The notes below the pieces were generated by a model, which worked only from the letters and a program-made list of their open reading frames with translations, searched no databases and was not told where the DNA came from. From positions 1,578,501 through 1,642,500 of the forward strand of contig BSQZ01000005.1 in the NCBI GenBank assembly GCA_033239005.1: a DNA stretch of 64,000 nt. Reading direction: 5' to 3'. The position numbers and the translations under genes are program-made. This document shows, piece by piece, positions 61,079 through 64,000 of the stretch (the stretch's first letter is position 1; each line of letters begins with the position of its first letter). This stretch comes from Lamellibrachia satsuma (lineage: Eukaryota; Annelida; Polychaeta; Sabellida; Siboglinidae).

Positions 61079-61913
61079 TATATACTCTTGAGTGCCAAAT
61101 AAACGTCCCTATACGCGTATTTATTTGATGAAAAATGCCACCCTATATGCACCTTATTCGGCACTATAGTATTATTAAATTTTAACATTTGTGCTAGCCT
61201 ATATTCTCCAATAATCTTGGCAAATTATGCAGGGTATAATTTTTAGGAGAGCAATCGTTCTCACTCCCTATTGCTAGCGCTATTCGTGAATTTAGCAGGA
61301 TCCCTACTGCTACTGAGGATCCTAGGTTTTGATCCCGAAGCGTTAGACCACTAAATTTCCATGATTAGATGAACTGTAGTTCTCTGAAGCTCGACACGAT
61401 ATATTATTAGTTAAAATGCCATTATCACCACGTAAACTAACCGTAAATGGCCGTCGTGCGCAGCGCCTCAAACCGGTCGTAACCAGCTGGCGGCGGTTTC
61501 CCCTGAAACGGGCTTGCGTATTCAATTCAATAAAACTTTAATGTCCATTTAAAAACAGAAATTTTCCTGGTTTTCTGCAGATATAAAATGCGGTTACTAT
61601 ATCTGCTGTGACACGAATACGCACAAAGTTTATGCATGTTCGGCAGAAAACACCCAAAATACATGGTAATCCGCATTGCTTTTTAGGTGACGCCTTGGCT
61701 TGGGCTTGACTTCACGTTGAGTAAAAAAATTGCTTCGCCACTAAAACAGACAAATATACTAGTGACTTTTTCGCACTGTACTATTATTTGTTTTGAACAA
61801 TCTGCCCCCCTATACTGTTAATGTTATTTGGCACTATACTATTATTAAATTTGACCGATTTGCCACCCTAAACTTTTATTGGGCCTATACGTTTATTTGG
61901 CATTCAAGAGTAG
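61079..61913. mobile_element. 0.8-kb element with TACTCTTGAGTGCCAAATAA ends
   Basis: The left end TACTCTTGAGTGCCAAATAA and the right end (inverse complement TACTCTTGAATGCCAAATAA) are inverted repeats. Inner motifs CACTATAGTATTATTAAATTT recur at both ends. No coding region is readable. Confidence 0.6.
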
Positions 61914-61999
61914 AGTTTATGACCCCGGTCATTGTAATTACTTCGAGAACTCAAAAGTTAAAAAGGACCCCAGTTGGCACTCCTAATTCACAGACTTGT

Positions 62000-62770
62000 T
62001 GACTCGAGTCACAGAGGCCGACTTGAGTCAAACATTTTGACTTGACTTGGAATTCAGATAGATGACTTGAGACTTGACTTGGAGGTCATTGACTTGAAAC
62101 TTCATTTGACTTGCAGGTTAACGACACAAGACTTGACTTGCCAGTTTATGATTTGCCAATAAGTCTGGTTTGAAGGGTATGCAAACCGAGACCATATTGT
62201 TGTGACAGGTCATGGTGACTTCAACTAATGTGCCACGCATTTGTACAGACAACATAAAAGCGAACAGCGGAGTGTAAATATTGTGGTACTAAGGCAGTGG
62301 ACGCCCATCAGACAACTAGTAATTTCCTTTGGCACTTGAAAACTCATAAGAACTTTGTTTTAATTTAAACAAGGTTTACTATCATTACCATTTTGCAAAT
62401 AACAACATTTCATCACCACGATAATGACTGTAAACTAGACTGGTAATATTACATCTATGTATGCACTTTATGTGTATCGTATTAATCATAATCGTAATAA
62501 ATATCATTAATAGATTGATTTGTTTATCATTGATATTTCACTAGATATGTGCAATTGTTCTGGGTTTGAGTGCAACTTGACTTGTGACTCGAATGGTGAA
62601 TGCTAGTGACTTGACATGGAATTCAGAGAGATGACTTGAGACTTAACTTGGAGGTTATTGACATTGACTAGAGACTCAACTTGGACTTGGAGATTATTGA
62701 CATTTACTAGAGACTTGACGGTCATTGTCACATTGACTTGTGACTTGCCAACAAGTCTGGCTATTACGAA
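62000..62770 (+). mobile_element. hAT-like remnant with BED-type zinc finger
   Basis: Both ends carry many GACTTGACTTGGA subterminal repeats. Between them 62267-62353 reads AECKYCGTKA...SNFLWHLKTHK, a C-x2-C...H-x3-H BED-type finger typical of hAT transposases. No catalytic domain remains. Confidence 0.55.
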
Positions 62771-64000
62771 TTGATGGGGGTCGTGAACTGCATTTATGTT
62801 GTGCTCATATTCACTGGAAGGATGAGCGCATTCGAACGCACCATAACACAACCGAAGGAGTTTGAGGGATCTGGATGTATACTCCACATTTGACTTGTGC
62901 GGGGCCGGGCCCGGATTGTGGGGGGACTCGGGGAGTTTGTGCATCAATATCTTACGAGGTGTTCACAATATAGATCACTTTTAGATTTTGTACTATAATA
63001 CATAATGCCGGTGTAGGCGATACTGACATTGAAGGTAGTTGTGTAAAAACGGGACTACACCGGTGGTGAACAAGACTACAAACTACGGTATACATAGCAT
63101 ACATTTAAGTTACTCCATATTGAAAACGGCGCGAAACTCCGTCGTCCAACACCACTTTTGGAAAACCCGGTATACCAATGCAATAATACAGAGCATGACA
63201 CCAGGTGTCAGCACAATCACATTGGATTCAACCATTGCAAACGTAAGAATGAGCCATTTTGACATATTACGTACATTATATTATATGTATATTATACTTA
63301 ATCGTCTACGTCTAAATGTGAAATAGGATAATGTTAAGGTTTGTTTCTTCTCTCTGTGGTACGTTTGCATAGGATTTCGCTATATGCCTATGCTATGGTA
63401 CAGTCATCTAGTGGGTGATTTTTCTACTACTCTCCTCTAATAATTGAGGACCATAAACTCATAGAGATAATAGTTATCTAAACGCAGTATTTGCGCGCGT
63501 GTGTGCGTGCGTGCTTGCGTGAAATACGCCTAGCAGTGGTGCCATCTGGCGGTACATTTAACCATGCATTTTGCATTGCTAACATACAACATTGCGATTG
63601 GGTAAAATGGGGAGCACGTGATGTGACCGGCCCTCAACGCGCATCCGTCGCTGGGAAACGCAAAACTGTGGTACGTCTCCTGCTTGCTGGTAATTTGTAG
63701 CGTTTGCATTTTATTTACACAATACACTATGTTCAGCAACAACTCGCGAATGTAATGTGTATGTGGAGATATTGTGACAGCGTATTTACTGCACCACCGT
63801 GTAACTACTAACCTGTTCTGTCAAAACTCTAGTCTGGACCTACGTACTACTAAATTACAACTTCCTGGTCGGGTTTTGTATATAATTACTAATCATCGCA
63901 TTGCGCCAATAAAACACGTAACGACAGCAATATCTACCTTTCTTCCTAACTCGAAACTGTGTCCAAAATGCTATAAAAAGTAATACCTGTTGCAGAATTA
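62771..64000. other. Flank with a CpG-richer, promoter-like stretch
   Basis: 62771-63480 shows no gene. 63481-63530 is a GTGC-rich run. 63585-63680 is CpG-richer than its surroundings and contains ATTGGG, CACGTG and GCGC motifs, so it could be a promoter, perhaps for GTPBP6's missing 5' exon or for a gene beyond the window. This is weak inference. Confidence 0.25.

Overview
The window is from an animal nuclear genome, most likely an invertebrate. It is AT-rich, has long introns with GT..AG junctions, and carries four animal gene families. Microsatellites, hairpin elements and several LINE, Penelope-like and MULE insertions fill much of the rest. I cannot resolve the phylum from the sequence alone.

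Host genes. (1) APH1, the gamma-secretase scaffold subunit, lies on the minus strand (8380 to 1579; 6 coding exons, 256 aa). (2) RAD51AP1, a homologous-recombination cofactor, lies on the minus strand (16448 to 9566; 8 coding exons, 311 aa) and keeps its C-terminal RAD51-binding motif. (3) An SLC45-type sugar/proton transporter lies on the plus strand (33780 to 36292; 2 coding exons, 583 aa). (4) GTPBP6, a mitochondrial HflX-type GTPase, lies on the minus strand (60422 to 38516; 11 coding exons, 552 aa). I derived the exon chains by hand. Every junction keeps frame and each chain ends at a stop codon. SLC45 and GTPBP6 are tail to tail.

Mobile DNA. A CR1/Jockey-like LINE family is present in four damaged copies (10278-11852, 22988-24487, 38820-39503, 49953-52184). 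Fragments of other LINEs lie at 18001-18835, 19140-19384, 25080-25330, 28730-30310 and 55541-58830. Two MULE DNA transposons sit in the 12-kb first coding intron of GTPBP6. The one at 55686-58010 has an intact 488-aa transposase, two 114-bp terminal inverted repeats and an exact 9-bp target duplication, and it interrupts a LINE. The one at 49887-54878 is decayed, holds a LINE fragment and has an 8-bp target duplication. Both share an unusual terminus: GGT plus five variable bases, then tandem 15-bp units of the form GACAWAANCYCACNN. A third, solo terminus of the same design lies at 32836-32930. APH1 introns hold two Penelope-like GIY-YIG tail fragments; one is a 464-bp palindrome whose arms carry a hammerhead-ribozyme-like core.

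Layout. 1-8380 APH1; 8381-9565 spacer; 9566-16448 RAD51AP1; 16449-33779 gene-poor DNA with LINE relics, hairpins, minisatellites and a duplicated 0.6-kb segment just upstream of SLC45; 33780-36292 SLC45; 38516-60422 GTPBP6 with nested transposons in its introns; 60423-64000 non-autonomous DNA transposon remnants and a CpG-richer stretch near 63500-63690. The four host genes are unrelated in function and form no evident cluster.
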